Assembly (NCBI GenBank): GCA_963668605.1
Contig: OY764903.1
Location: 1,984,001-2,048,000 of the forward strand
Direction of reading: 5' to 3'
DNA: 64,000 nt
DNA from: G963668605 sp963668605
Lineage (GTDB): Bacteria > Acidobacteriota > Terriglobia > Bryobacterales > Bryobacteraceae
Shown here: one piece after another, positions 34,333-42,637 of the stretch
How positions within the stretch are numbered: position 1 is the stretch's first letter
Layout of the letters: each line of letters opens with the position of its first letter
Translations under genes and position numbers: made by a program
The notes under the pieces: model-generated
Told to the model about the DNA's origin: nothing
Database searches by the model: none
The model's input: only the letters and a program-made list of their open reading frames with translations

Positions 34333-34720
34333 GCGGCAATGGAATAGCGGCCCGGCCACGGGTCGCCGCGGCGAGGACATAGCACACCGCTTCTTGCAGA
34401 GCCAGGGCTACACGATCGTGGCCCGCAATTTCCGCCGCCGTTCCGGCGCGGGCGAAATCGACATCATTGCGCAGTGCGGCGAAGCCACCGTATTCGTGGA
34501 GGTAAAGACGCGCCAGTCCGGGGAGTTCGGCGAGCCCGAGCGCGCCATAGGCCGCACAAAACAGGAAGCCGTGCGGCGCACCGCGCGGGAGTATTGCCGG
34601 CGCGCCAACATCGATCTGGCGAACGTGCGTTTCGATACCGTCAGCATCGTGCTGGAGTCGCCGCCCGCGATCCGGCACATCATGCGAATGGAACGCGAGC
34701 CGGCGAGCGTCAGCGGATAA
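34280..34720 (+). CDS. yraN: YraN / UPF0102 family endonuclease-like protein
   Basis: A 146-residue protein of the UPF0102 family, which has a Holliday-junction-resolvase-like nuclease fold. Motifs: TGRRGEDIAHRFLQSQGY, ARNFRRRSGAGEIDIIA and ATVFVEVKTRQSGEFG, giving the E-x-D-EVK set of PD-(D/E)XK-type nucleases. The family has no settled function; genetic and structural work points to DNA processing. It overlaps the methyltransferase gene by 53 bp on the same strand and converges with the pentapeptide-repeat gene, their 3' ends overlapping by 11 bp. Confidence 0.9.
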   Translation: MMLWLGRLLDGIRHRARKRQWNSGPATGRRGEDIAHRFLQSQGYTIVARNFRRRSGAGEIDIIAQCGEATVFVEVKTRQSGEFGEPERAIGRTKQEAVRRTAREYCRRANIDLANVRFDTVSIVLESPPAIRHIMRMEREPASVSG

Positions 34721-35363
34721 CAAGGCGCAGCAGTCGCGCCAATTGCATGGCCTGCGGAGCGCTGACGATCAACCCGGCGGCATCCTGGGGGCGCAGCGTG
34801 ATACCGTCGATTTTCGTGCCACGCAAATCCACGCCCTTCAACTTTGCGCCCGTCAGGTCGGCGCGCTCTAAAGTGCCATGCAAAAAGATCGCGCCTTCGA
34901 GATCGGCGCCGCGAAAATCGACGTCCTCCAGTTGCGACGCTTTGAACTCACAGGTGCGCGCGTGGCCGTCGGCGAACTGTGCATAACGCGCGACGCAGTT
35001 TTCCACCAGCACATCCTGCCAGCGGCACTCGAACGCCTTCATGCCCACTAGACGGCAATCGATGAATTCGACACGTGTCGCCTCGAAGCCGCGCAGTTCC
35101 GCATTCGAGAGATCGCAGCCGATGAGGCGAACGTCGCGCAGGCGCAGCGCGCCGATCCAGCAATTGCTGAAGTTGACGCGCTCGAAAATCGAGTTCGTCG
35201 CGGTCAGGGTGTCGCGGCGCAAGCCCAGCAGATCGAGGTTTGCGACACAGCACTCCTCCAACGGAGTGCTCGCCAAAATGTTGGGACTGGCTAGGAAGGC
35301 GGAATCCAGATTCGACGAAATTTCCGGGGGCTTGCGGACAGGTTTCGCACGGCGGACGACCAT
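34710..35363 (-). CDS. Pentapeptide-repeat protein
   Basis: A 217-residue protein with pentapeptide-type repeats (A[D/N]LxX) from about residue 60 to 195: FERVNFSNC, LSNAELRGFEA, VEFIDCRLVG, LEDVDFRGADLEGAIFLHGT, LERADLTGAKLKGVDLRGTK. This should form a right-handed quadrilateral beta-helix. No signal peptide, so it is probably cytoplasmic; family members include DNA-gyrase protectors but also many of unknown role. It follows the small gene at 35369 with a 5-bp gap, so they are an operon. Its end overlaps the convergent yraN by 11 bp. Confidence 0.85.
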   Translation of the reverse strand: MVVRRAKPVRKPPEISSNLDSAFLASPNILASTPLEECCVANLDLLGLRRDTLTATNSIFERVNFSNCWIGALRLRDVRLIGCDLSNAELRGFEATRVEFIDCRLVGMKAFECRWQDVLVENCVARYAQFADGHARTCEFKASQLEDVDFRGADLEGAIFLHGTLERADLTGAKLKGVDLRGTKIDGITLRPQDAAGLIVSAPQAMQLARLLRLVIR

Positions 35364-35368
35364 GCTAA

Positions 35369-35749
35369 CTAAGGTAGCTCAACGGAGTAAGGCCGGACTG
35401 GAGCGGGAAGCAGACCGGCGAGCGGTGCGCGGCATTCGAGGTCGTATTCGGCGGGACGAGAAAGCAAGAAGCGGGCAACCCTATTGGTTTTTTTGGCTTC
35501 GAACACGCAAGTTCGGGAACCTGCCCGCCCCTCTACTTTGACTATACCCTCGTTGTGGCTGACACGATAGGCCATCTTTGCGCCACGATCGCATTGCAGC
35601 GATTCGAGGGACCAACCGGAATCCATAACCACGCTGATCCCGCCTGCCGCTCCGACCAGTATTGTGAGTTCCGACGAACTGTGGCCGGCCGCGGAGGCGC
35701 ACTCCGCCGCCTCAAAGATGGTCGCCGCCGTTTGTTCGAAGTGGCTCAT
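35369..35749 (-). CDS. Small conserved-looking hypothetical protein
   Basis: 126 residues from the ATG at 35749 (MSHFEQTAATIFEAAECASA), with AAGAGA just upstream; a longer frame to 35842 adds a basic, unpromising stretch. The body has GISVVMDSGWSLESLQCDR, MAYRVSHNEGIVKVEGRAGSR and TCVFEAKKTN, with a beta-rich look and one Cys. I associate this type of small protein with Acidobacteriota but know no function. No signal peptide and no membrane segment. It lies 5 bp upstream of the pentapeptide-repeat gene, so they are likely co-expressed. Confidence 0.6.
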   Translation of the reverse strand: MSHFEQTAATIFEAAECASAAGHSSSELTILVGAAGGISVVMDSGWSLESLQCDRGAKMAYRVSHNEGIVKVEGRAGSRTCVFEAKKTNRVARFLLSRPAEYDLECRAPLAGLLPAPVRPYSVELP

Positions 35750-35842
35750 GTTTCTCTTATCGCAAGAGAAGGCGCGGATTTTAGCGGAAAAGTGTAATGG
35801 ATCCCGGCACGCTGCCTGCAAACCCATTGACGGACGCGCCAA

Positions 35843-36087
35843 TCCGGCTCATAATCTAAGCAACATTCGGTCTTTATAATCCATTCCACACAATCAGTTT
35901 TTGAATTGGGCCGCGAAGTTGACGCTGGGATCCGGAGCAGCGCCTGAACATGAACTGAACGCAACTGGGCAAAGAACCATCCGTACCGCTGTCGCCGTTG
36001 CCGCATGGCGGTTGGAGTTTGCGCGCTCAGTCGTGCAGGAAGACCGGTATCACATTCAGTTGAGGTTAGTCAGAGAGGGTAAAACAA
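35843..36087. promoter_or_regulatory. Long leader region of the TonB-receptor gene
   Basis: 245 bp without a gene. TATAAT at 35875-35880 is the only clear -10-like box; the -35 region is weak. If used, the mRNA would have a leader of about 200 nt before the ATG at 36088, which has GAGAGGG 9 nt upstream. Confidence 0.3.
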
Positions 36088-39000
36088 ATGTCTAGGAATT
36101 CGGGGCTACTCGCCCTGGGAATCGCTCTGCTGTATATTTCACCCGCGCTGGCGCAAACCACTACGGCCGCCATCACGGGAACTGTGATCGACGCTTCGGG
36201 AGCCTTCGTTCCGAACGTCAAGGTCACGGCGACAAACACCGCGACAAATGTCGCCAACACATCGCGCACGAACGACTCTGGCGTGTTCACGTTTCCCTTC
36301 CTAATGGCCGGCGAATATACTGTGAGCGCCGAGGCGCAAGGCTTCAAGCGAACCGTGCTCGGGCCGTTCCGCCTGGAAGTTAATCAGATCGCGCGCATCG
36401 ATCCGAAGCTAGAGATCGGACAGATGACAGAGTCGGTTCAGATCAGCGATGTCGCTCCCGTGCTGCAGACCGAATCGACGCAGACCGGCGGCGTCCTCAG
36501 TTCCAGCAAGCTTACCCAATTGCCGCTCAACGGCCGCAACTTCGCGACCCTCAGCCTGCTGGTTCCGGGAACCGTCACCGTTAACCCGCAAGCCATGTCC
36601 ACAAGCGCCCGCATCCAGGACCAGGGCAGCCGCCCGTATGTCAACGGCAATCGCGAGCAGACCAACAACTTTCTGCTCGATGGCATCGACACCAACGATT
36701 CCATCGACAACCGCATCAGTTACCAGCCCAGCGTAGACGCGCTCGAAGAGGTGAAGGTGCTGACCGGCAACGCCCCGGCCGAGTTTGGGAATGCGGCCGG
36801 CGCGGTCGTCAACGCGCAGATCAAGAGCGGCACCAACGATTTCCGGGGCAACGTGTTCGAGTTTTTGCGAAACGACAAACTCGACGCCAATGATTTCTTC
36901 AACAACAAATCCGGCGCCGCGAAACGTGCGTTCCGGCGCAATATTTTCGGCAGTACTTTCGGCGGGCCGATCCGGCGCAACAAGGCCTTCTTCTTTATGG
37001 ACTACGAAGGCACGCGCCAGGTCGACAGCGGCGCGGCGCTGGCCTCGGTGCCACTGGCCGAATACCGCACCGGCAACCTTTCGCGCTTCTCGCAGACGAT
37101 CCGGGATCCGGCGAATAACAATCTTCCCTTTGCCGGCAAACTCATCCCGCAAAGCCGCATCGTCAATCCCGTGGCGAAGGCGCTCTTCGCGGATCCGAAG
37201 CTCTACCCGCTGCCCAACCAGACCGGCTTCGGCGGCATTGGCGTGACGAACAACTATAGGGGAGTTTCCGCCAACTCTTTGAACAACGACCAGGCAGACG
37301 CAAAAGTGGACATTCGTCTCACGGAGAAAGACAATCTCGCCGGCCGCTGGTCTATTAGCCGGTACGTCCAGGGCCCCAGCGCAACGGCTCTCCCGACCAT
37401 CATGAACACAGGAAGAAGCGGCCCGACCACCGGCGCGGTCGTAACGTGGACCCGTACCTTCTCGCCGCGCGTGGTGAATGAAGCGCGGCTTGGCTATAGC
37501 CGCGACGTGATCGGCGACCTGTGGCTCGATCCCACCGGCCTGCTCGGCGCTGATGGCAATTCCAAGCTGGGAATCCCCGGCGGACAGCCGATTCCCGGCG
37601 CGAGTGCCATCCAAATGGGCGACGGCCTGACGAACGTCGGGTCCGGTTCCGCCATCGGTGAGACGGTCGAGAACAAATACCAGTTCAGCAACAATCTGAC
37701 GTTCGCCATGGGGCGTCACTTCCTGAAAATGGGAGGACAGATTATCCGCTTCCAGCAGAACCGCTACTATGCGGGCAACAACGGCGCACTCGGGTTCTTC
37801 GACTACAGCACCGGCAAGTACTCCGGCTCGGGCTTTGCGGATTTCCTGCTAAACCAACTCAGCGAAAAGGGCCGCGGCAGCGTCACGGGGAAATGGGGAC
37901 ATCGCCACTCGCGCGGCGGCATCTTCTTCCAGGACGACTGGAAGGTGAAGCAGAACCTGACAGTGAACCTGGGCATCCGCTGGGAGTACACGCAGCCCGT
38001 CTATGAAGTGGCGGACCGCCAGTCCAATTTCGACCTCGCCACCGGCAAGCAACTCTTCGCCGGTAAGGATGGCAATAGCCGCTCCCTGTTTAACGCTTAT
38101 CACAAGCAGTTCATGCCGCGCGTCGGCTTCGCCTGGGTACCGGATAAAACCAAGGGCAAGTTGGTCGTGCGCGCCGGATACTCGATCACCAGTTTCCTGG
38201 AAGGCACAGGTGCGAACCTACGGCTTCCGCTGAATCCACCGTTCTTCTTCGAGTCGGACACGGTATACGACCTCTCCAAGCCGGGCGATATCCGGTTGGG
38301 CTTCACCGATGTGACGCCGCTCAACGTTCCCTCCGGCCAGGTACGCGCGTGGGATCCGAATCTGCGCCCGCAGTTCACGCAGCAGTGGAACATCAGCACG
38401 GAGTACCAGGTTAACAGCTCGATCTCTCTGACGGCGGCCTACGTGGGCCAGAAAGCGACTCACCTGATCGTGCCGCGCGAAGGCAATCAGCCGCTGCCCG
38501 GTACGGGTCCGGTGAGCACATGGGCGCCTCTTCAGACGCGGCGCCCGTTGTACTTCAGTATTCCGCTGGTGACTAACATCGCTACCACCGACTCGCCCGC
38601 CACGATGGATTACCATTCCGCCCAATTCACCGCCCGCAAGAGAATGAACTACGGACTGGAGTTCATTTCGTCGTACACCTTCGGTAAGACCCTGACCGAC
38701 AATCGCGGCTTCTATGGCGGTGGCGCCACCAACGTCAGCGGCGAAGGCGCTTACTGGCAGAATGGGTATAATCGCAAATCCGACCGGGGCCGCGCATTCT
38801 TTGACGTTCGCCACAACGTGACTTTCGGCGGCACCTGGGATCTGCCCTATGGCAAGGATCGTATTTTCGGAAAGTCGGTGTCGCGCGCCAGGGATCTTAT
38901 TCTTGGTGGTTGGAACACCAGCTTCGTCGTAATCGCGCACTCCGGTTTCCCTGTGACCGTCCTCGGCGTCGATAGCACCAACCAAGCCGTGCGCGGCAAC

Positions 39001-39384
39001 GTGCGGGCGAACCGCTACCGCGCGCTGAGCTACCTCAACCAAAGCGTCGATACGTGGTTTGGAACGGGCAACGATTTCTGCGCCGTGGGCGTCGACAACG
39101 GAACGTGCGCGTACGGCAACGCGGCCATCGGCGAGTTTGGCAACGCATCTATCGCCAGCGAGCGCGCCCCGTCTTTCTTCGACCTCGACACCTCGATCGG
39201 CAAGCGCTTCAAGCTCAGCGAGAAACAGTCACTCGATTTCCGGACGGAGTTCTTCAACCTCTTCAACCACGCGAGCTTTGGGCCTCCCGGCCGGAACCTG
39301 GCCAGCCCATCGACGTTCGGAGTGATCACGAGCCAGGCCACGGCGCCGCGCAACATCCAGTTCGGGCTGAAGTTTTTCTTCTAG
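36088..39384 (+). CDS. Oar-type TonB-dependent receptor
   Basis: A 1098-residue outer-membrane protein. Signal peptide MSRNSGLLALGIALLYISPALAQ. Residues about 25-105 are a carboxypeptidase-regulatory-like beta-sandwich (AAITGTVIDASGAFVPNVKV, SGVFTFPFLMAGEYTVSAEA). A plug region follows (about 120-240) with LPLNGRNFATLSLLVPG and NNFLLDGIDTNDSID. The rest is a large beta-barrel (NEARLGYSRD, FFQDDWKVKQNLTVNLGIRWEY) ending in aromatic IQFGLKFFF, the usual outer-membrane C-terminal signal. No classical TonB box is obvious. Probably imports or binds an oligosaccharide or peptide; ligand unknown. It stands alone here and is followed by a palindromic repeat pair. Confidence 0.9.
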   Translation: MSRNSGLLALGIALLYISPALAQTTTAAITGTVIDASGAFVPNVKVTATNTATNVANTSRTNDSGVFTFPFLMAGEYTVSAEAQGFKRTVLGPFRLEVNQIARIDPKLEIGQMTESVQISDVAPVLQTESTQTGGVLSSSKLTQLPLNGRNFATLSLLVPGTVTVNPQAMSTSARIQDQGSRPYVNGNREQTNNFLLDGIDTNDSIDNRISYQPSVDALEEVKVLTGNAPAEFGNAAGAVVNAQIKSGTNDFRGNVFEFLRNDKLDANDFFNNKSGAAKRAFRRNIFGSTFGGPIRRNKAFFFMDYEGTRQVDSGAALASVPLAEYRTGNLSRFSQTIRDPANNNLPFAGKLIPQSRIVNPVAKALFADPKLYPLPNQTGFGGIGVTNNYRGVSANSLNNDQADAKVDIRLTEKDNLAGRWSISRYVQGPSATALPTIMNTGRSGPTTGAVVTWTRTFSPRVVNEARLGYSRDVIGDLWLDPTGLLGADGNSKLGIPGGQPIPGASAIQMGDGLTNVGSGSAIGETVENKYQFSNNLTFAMGRHFLKMGGQIIRFQQNRYYAGNNGALGFFDYSTGKYSGSGFADFLLNQLSEKGRGSVTGKWGHRHSRGGIFFQDDWKVKQNLTVNLGIRWEYTQPVYEVADRQSNFDLATGKQLFAGKDGNSRSLFNAYHKQFMPRVGFAWVPDKTKGKLVVRAGYSITSFLEGTGANLRLPLNPPFFFESDTVYDLSKPGDIRLGFTDVTPLNVPSGQVRAWDPNLRPQFTQQWNISTEYQVNSSISLTAAYVGQKATHLIVPREGNQPLPGTGPVSTWAPLQTRRPLYFSIPLVTNIATTDSPATMDYHSAQFTARKRMNYGLEFISSYTFGKTLTDNRGFYGGGATNVSGEGAYWQNGYNRKSDRGRAFFDVRHNVTFGGTWDLPYGKDRIFGKSVSRARDLILGGWNTSFVVIAHSGFPVTVLGVDSTNQAVRGNVRANRYRALSYLNQSVDTWFGTGNDFCAVGVDNGTCAYGNAAIGEFGNASIASERAPSFFDLDTSIGKRFKLSEKQSLDFRTEFFNLFNHASFGPPGRNLASPSTFGVITSQATAPRNIQFGLKFFF

Positions 39385-39394
39385 GCGTTTGTAT

Positions 39395-39420
39395 GGTCTC
39401 CGGTCGCTTTCGCGGCACTG
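39395..39420 (-). repeat. Palindromic repeat unit E1
   Basis: GGTCTCCGGTCGCTTTCGCG then GCACTG, beginning 11 bp after the receptor stop codon. Inverted relative to unit E2, pointing outward. Confidence 0.7.
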
Positions 39421-39448
39421 TTAAACGAATTGCCTGGGGAGCAACACC

Positions 39449-39500
39449 CGACGGTGCCGAGCGAAAGCGACCGGAGGCGGCGTTTTCACTACTTTTCGTA
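39449..39500 (+). repeat. Palindromic repeat unit E2
   Basis: CGACGGTGCCGAGCGAAAGC, GACCGGAGGCGGCG and the tail TTTTCACTACTTTTCG. The tail matches those of units C2, D2 and B1. Confidence 0.75.
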
Positions 39501-39573
39501 TGCTGTTATGGCGTATCCGGGAGTGGCGTCCCAAGACTACTCAAATCGTTGTTCCGGCCTAAGTCGGCAGACA

Positions 39574-40944
39574 TTAGTTTCCCGGCGCTTGCACCGGAAC
39601 GTAGAGCGTTTGGACGATCGGTTCGCCGCCCGAGAGAACTCTCAACTGCACATCCCCGCCCGGCAGACCCGAGGGCACCACGACGTTGAACTGGTACACA
39701 CCCACCAGATCGGGAACGAGGCCCGCATAGAGCACTTCTGCCTGTACGTCTCCAAACAGGAACTGGACCGGCGTTGTCACTGACGTCGTGCCCACGGCGA
39801 CCTGTCCCGCCACGGAACCGGGCGTCACCGGACCGAAGCCTATGCCATAGAACACCAGCGTTTCGCCGCCGAGCGCCGGCGCATCCGCAACGTTAGGAAT
39901 AGTGCCGTTCGAGACGAACGCGCCGCTCGAGTGATGGACCGCCGCCGCGTACTGATTGCCGTTGACACGGAAGCTCTCGGGCGCGAGCAGCCCGCCCGCC
40001 GTCTTGCGGATGGAGAGCATTGCCGCAGCGCTCGAGCGGCCCTTGTAACTCACCACGACCGGAACCGCACCGTCCGTCGCCACGTCCTCTGGCACCTGCA
40101 CGTTGACCTGCGCCGGATGCACGAAAGTGACGAAGGCAGGTTTTCCATCGACCGTCACACTCACGCCTTCGAGCGCCGCCGGGGCCTTGCCGTCCACGAA
40201 ATCGGCCGCGGACCACGCCCTGCTGTAACCCGCCAGATTCGATCCGAAGATCTCGATATACGATCCCGGCGCTGCCGAAGCGAAGCCGCCGAAACCGCCC
40301 GCCGAGACGACACCGTTCGGCGAGATCAAGGGCGTCGGCTCCAGGATCGTGATCGAGGTAACCATCACCAGGTTTGCGGCCGTGATGTTGCCGGTCTTGT
40401 AATTCTGTAGAGGCAACTGGTCGAACGGCGAGCCGGCATCATACACCGGCACCGTGGCGATCTTGTCCATCACGGCCAGACCCGTCGTGTTCGCCACACG
40501 CCCAAATACGGTGAAGCCTCCGTTCTGGCCATTCAAGTTGCTCGCGTTGGAGTTCGACAAATTAAAGAACCACTGGTTGGTCGCACTGTTCGGATTCGTA
40601 CCCAGCTTCGCCATCGCCAGCGTTCCACGGGTGTTCGAGATTTTGTATTCGTTCCGGACAGCCGGGTCGGACGGGATCTCCTTCACGCTGCCCTCGAACT
40701 GATAGCCGCCGCCCTGGATGATAAAGCCGGGAACGGAACGGTGGAAGAACGAATTCTTGAAGGCGCCGCGGTTGACGTACTTAAGGAAGTTCTCAACCGT
40801 CGCCGGAGCCGATTCCGGCGCCAGCGTCACATCAATGTTACCGAGATTCGTCTGGAAGCGGACGGTCTGGGCGAATGCTCCCGTGCCGGACAACACAGAC
40901 AGGGGGAGCAGGAAGGCAAGTACGGGGAGAACGCGATTCTTCAT
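39574..40944 (-). CDS. Exported cyclophilin fused to Solibacter-type C-terminal domain
   Basis: A 456-residue protein. Signal peptide from the ATG at 40944 (MKNRVLPVLAFLLPLSVL, cleavage near AFAQ). Residues about 28-205 are a cyclophilin-type peptidyl-prolyl isomerase: NLGNIDVTLAPESAPATVEN, FHRSVPGFIIQGGG, GTLAMAKLG, NQWFFNL and FTVFGRVANTTGLAVMDKI. Residues about 225-456 are an IPT-like/Solibacter C-terminal module (TIGR03437-like): ASAAPGSYIEIFGSNLA, PAFVTFVHPAQVNVQVP, LVFYGIGFGPVTPG, LVGVYQFNVVVPSGLPGGDV. The enzyme should help fold or turn over proteins in the periplasm or at the cell surface; the C-terminal module probably mediates sorting or attachment. An upstream frame extension to 41136 overlaps the divergent gene and lacks a leader. 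Confidence 0.85.
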   Translation of the reverse strand: MKNRVLPVLAFLLPLSVLSGTGAFAQTVRFQTNLGNIDVTLAPESAPATVENFLKYVNRGAFKNSFFHRSVPGFIIQGGGYQFEGSVKEIPSDPAVRNEYKISNTRGTLAMAKLGTNPNSATNQWFFNLSNSNASNLNGQNGGFTVFGRVANTTGLAVMDKIATVPVYDAGSPFDQLPLQNYKTGNITAANLVMVTSITILEPTPLISPNGVVSAGGFGGFASAAPGSYIEIFGSNLAGYSRAWSAADFVDGKAPAALEGVSVTVDGKPAFVTFVHPAQVNVQVPEDVATDGAVPVVVSYKGRSSAAAMLSIRKTAGGLLAPESFRVNGNQYAAAVHHSSGAFVSNGTIPNVADAPALGGETLVFYGIGFGPVTPGSVAGQVAVGTTSVTTPVQFLFGDVQAEVLYAGLVPDLVGVYQFNVVVPSGLPGGDVQLRVLSGGEPIVQTLYVPVQAPGN

Positions 40945-41037
40945 AGGAACAATAAGCGGAGCTAGTCTAAAACTATCGTAGCATCGCAGATTCGAGTCCG
41001 CGCCCGACCACGGCGGAATGCAGTATCCTGATGGCAT

Positions 41038-42123
41038 ATGACTCGACGCCTCGCGCTGCTCTCGCCACTGTTGACTCCCGTCCTCCAGGCCGCCGAACCC
41101 CTGCGCCTGGGCGTCGCCGGACTCGTGCACGGCCACGTCTCGGGCTTCTTCCGCCTCGCTTTGAAGCGCCCAGACGTGCGCATCGTCGGCATCGCGGAAG
41201 CCGACGACTCCTTAGCGGAGCGCTGCGCCAAGATGTTCGGCTACGATCCGGCGCTGCGTCATGCAAGCATCGAGAAGATGCTGGATAGCGCCAAGCCCGA
41301 AGCCGTCGTCGCATATACGAACACGTTCGATCATCGCCGCGTCGTCGAACTCTGCGCGGCGCGCGGCATCCACGTCATGATGGAGAAACCCCTGGCTATC
41401 AGCATCGAGCACGGAGAAGCGATCGCAGCAGCCGGCCGCCGGGCGAAAATCCATGTGCTCGTCAATTACGAAACCACCTGGTATCCCAACAACCAGACGG
41501 TCTGGTCCGTAGTCAAGGAACGCAAGGCGCTCGGCGGGATTCGCAAGGTGGTGGTGCGCGATGGCCACCAGGGGCCGCGCGGGATCAAGGTCCAGCCGGA
41601 GTTCTTCGCCTGGCTGACCGATCCGAAAAAGAACGGCGCCGGTGCGCTCTACGATTTCGGCTGCTACGGCGCGAATCTGATGACGTGGTTGATGGATGGC
41701 GCCCGGCCGAACTCGGTCACGGCCGTGACCCAGCGCCTCCAACCCGACGCCTACCCGAACGTCGATGACGACGCCACCGTCGTGCTGGCCTATCCGAGCG
41801 CGCAAGCCGTCCTGCAAGCTTCCTGGAACTGGCCCTACGCCCGCAAGGATATGGACATCTACGGCGAAAGCGGCTCCGTGCAGACGATTCGCGGCGAAGC
41901 GGCTCGCGTGCGCATCGGGAAGGGCGCCGAAGAGGAGGTCACGGCCCCACCCTATCCGGCTCCCTTTGACAGCGCACTTTCGTATTTCGGCGCCGTCGTG
42001 CGCGGCCGGATCGCGCCGTCCGGACTCTCCTCGCTCGAAAACAACCTGGTCGTGACCGAAATCCTGGACGCAGCCCGCCGTTCAGCGGCGTCCGGCACAA
42101 CCATACGCTTGGGCGGACGCTGA
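41038..42123 (+). CDS. Exported Gfo/Idh/MocA-family oxidoreductase
   Basis: A 361-residue NAD(P)-dependent sugar or polyol dehydrogenase-like protein. The N-terminus MTRRLALLSPLLTPVLQAAE looks like a Tat/Sec leader. The Rossmann domain follows (LRLGVAGLVHGHVSGFFRLA, VRIVGIAEADD), with the conserved EKP site in HVMMEKPLAIS. The C-terminal alpha/beta domain has GAGALYDFGCYGANLMTWLMDG, containing the usual catalytic region. Exported members of this family are common in Acidobacteriota and Planctomycetota and are linked to glycosidase-like chemistry with tightly bound NAD. It diverges from the cyclophilin-fusion gene by 93 bp. Confidence 0.82.
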   Translation: MTRRLALLSPLLTPVLQAAEPLRLGVAGLVHGHVSGFFRLALKRPDVRIVGIAEADDSLAERCAKMFGYDPALRHASIEKMLDSAKPEAVVAYTNTFDHRRVVELCAARGIHVMMEKPLAISIEHGEAIAAAGRRAKIHVLVNYETTWYPNNQTVWSVVKERKALGGIRKVVVRDGHQGPRGIKVQPEFFAWLTDPKKNGAGALYDFGCYGANLMTWLMDGARPNSVTAVTQRLQPDAYPNVDDDATVVLAYPSAQAVLQASWNWPYARKDMDIYGESGSVQTIRGEAARVRIGKGAEEEVTAPPYPAPFDSALSYFGAVVRGRIAPSGLSSLENNLVVTEILDAARRSAASGTTIRLGGR

Positions 42124-42283
42124 GTTCGCAAACAGCTCCAGGCAAACCCCGACCTGAAACTAGGTAAAAAGATCTGGAATAAACTTACTGCGGCTGAGAC
42201 AGTTATGGGCTATCATGTACTTTTAGAGAATTCGAGCTTTCCTTCTCATCGGATTTTTCCGAGAGACCGCACTGGAAGGACTA

Positions 42284-42637
42284 ATGGCGCTACAAGCTGA
42301 TTTCACTCGGAACGCTCTCGTCGAGACTCTCAATCTGCCCGTGTTGCGGCAGAACTGTGGAATCTCCTTACAGTCGATTGCAGACTCGACCAAGATCAGT
42401 ACGCGCTTTCTGGCGGCCATCGAGGCCGAGGCGTTTGAGGAATTGCCGGGAGGCATCTTCACGGTCAGCTATCTGAAACAGTACGCCGCCGCGATCGGCA
42501 TGCCTGCGGAAGAACTCCTCAGCTATTACAAACGGAAGACAGAAACCGCTCTGGCGCCCGTTGCCGGCGATCTTTGCGAGCCCCGCACGGCGCCGGGTAA
42601 GATGCTTCGAGCCCTTGCGAACATCCAGCTTTTCTAG
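42284..42637 (+). CDS. RodZ-like helix-turn-helix protein, short
   Basis: A 117-residue protein with an N-terminal XRE-type helix-turn-helix of the RodZ kind (LRQNCGISLQSIADSTKIST, RFLAAIEAEAFEELPGGIFT, VSYLKQYAAAIGMPAEELL). In RodZ this domain is followed by a membrane helix and periplasmic domain; here it ends after about 35 more residues without a membrane segment, so it is the soluble HTH only, possibly a regulator or a cut-down cytoskeleton adaptor. GGAAGGA lies just before the ATG. Its last 23 bp overlap the next gene, suggesting coupling. Confidence 0.72.
   Translation: MALQADFTRNALVETLNLPVLRQNCGISLQSIADSTKISTRFLAAIEAEAFEELPGGIFTVSYLKQYAAAIGMPAEELLSYYKRKTETALAPVAGDLCEPRTAPGKMLRALANIQLF

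Noticed and set aside
42561..42614. Upstream TTG start of the carboxypeptidase-regulatory-like protein
   Set aside because: It would put 18 charged residues before the signal peptide; the TTG at 42615 gives a normal leader.
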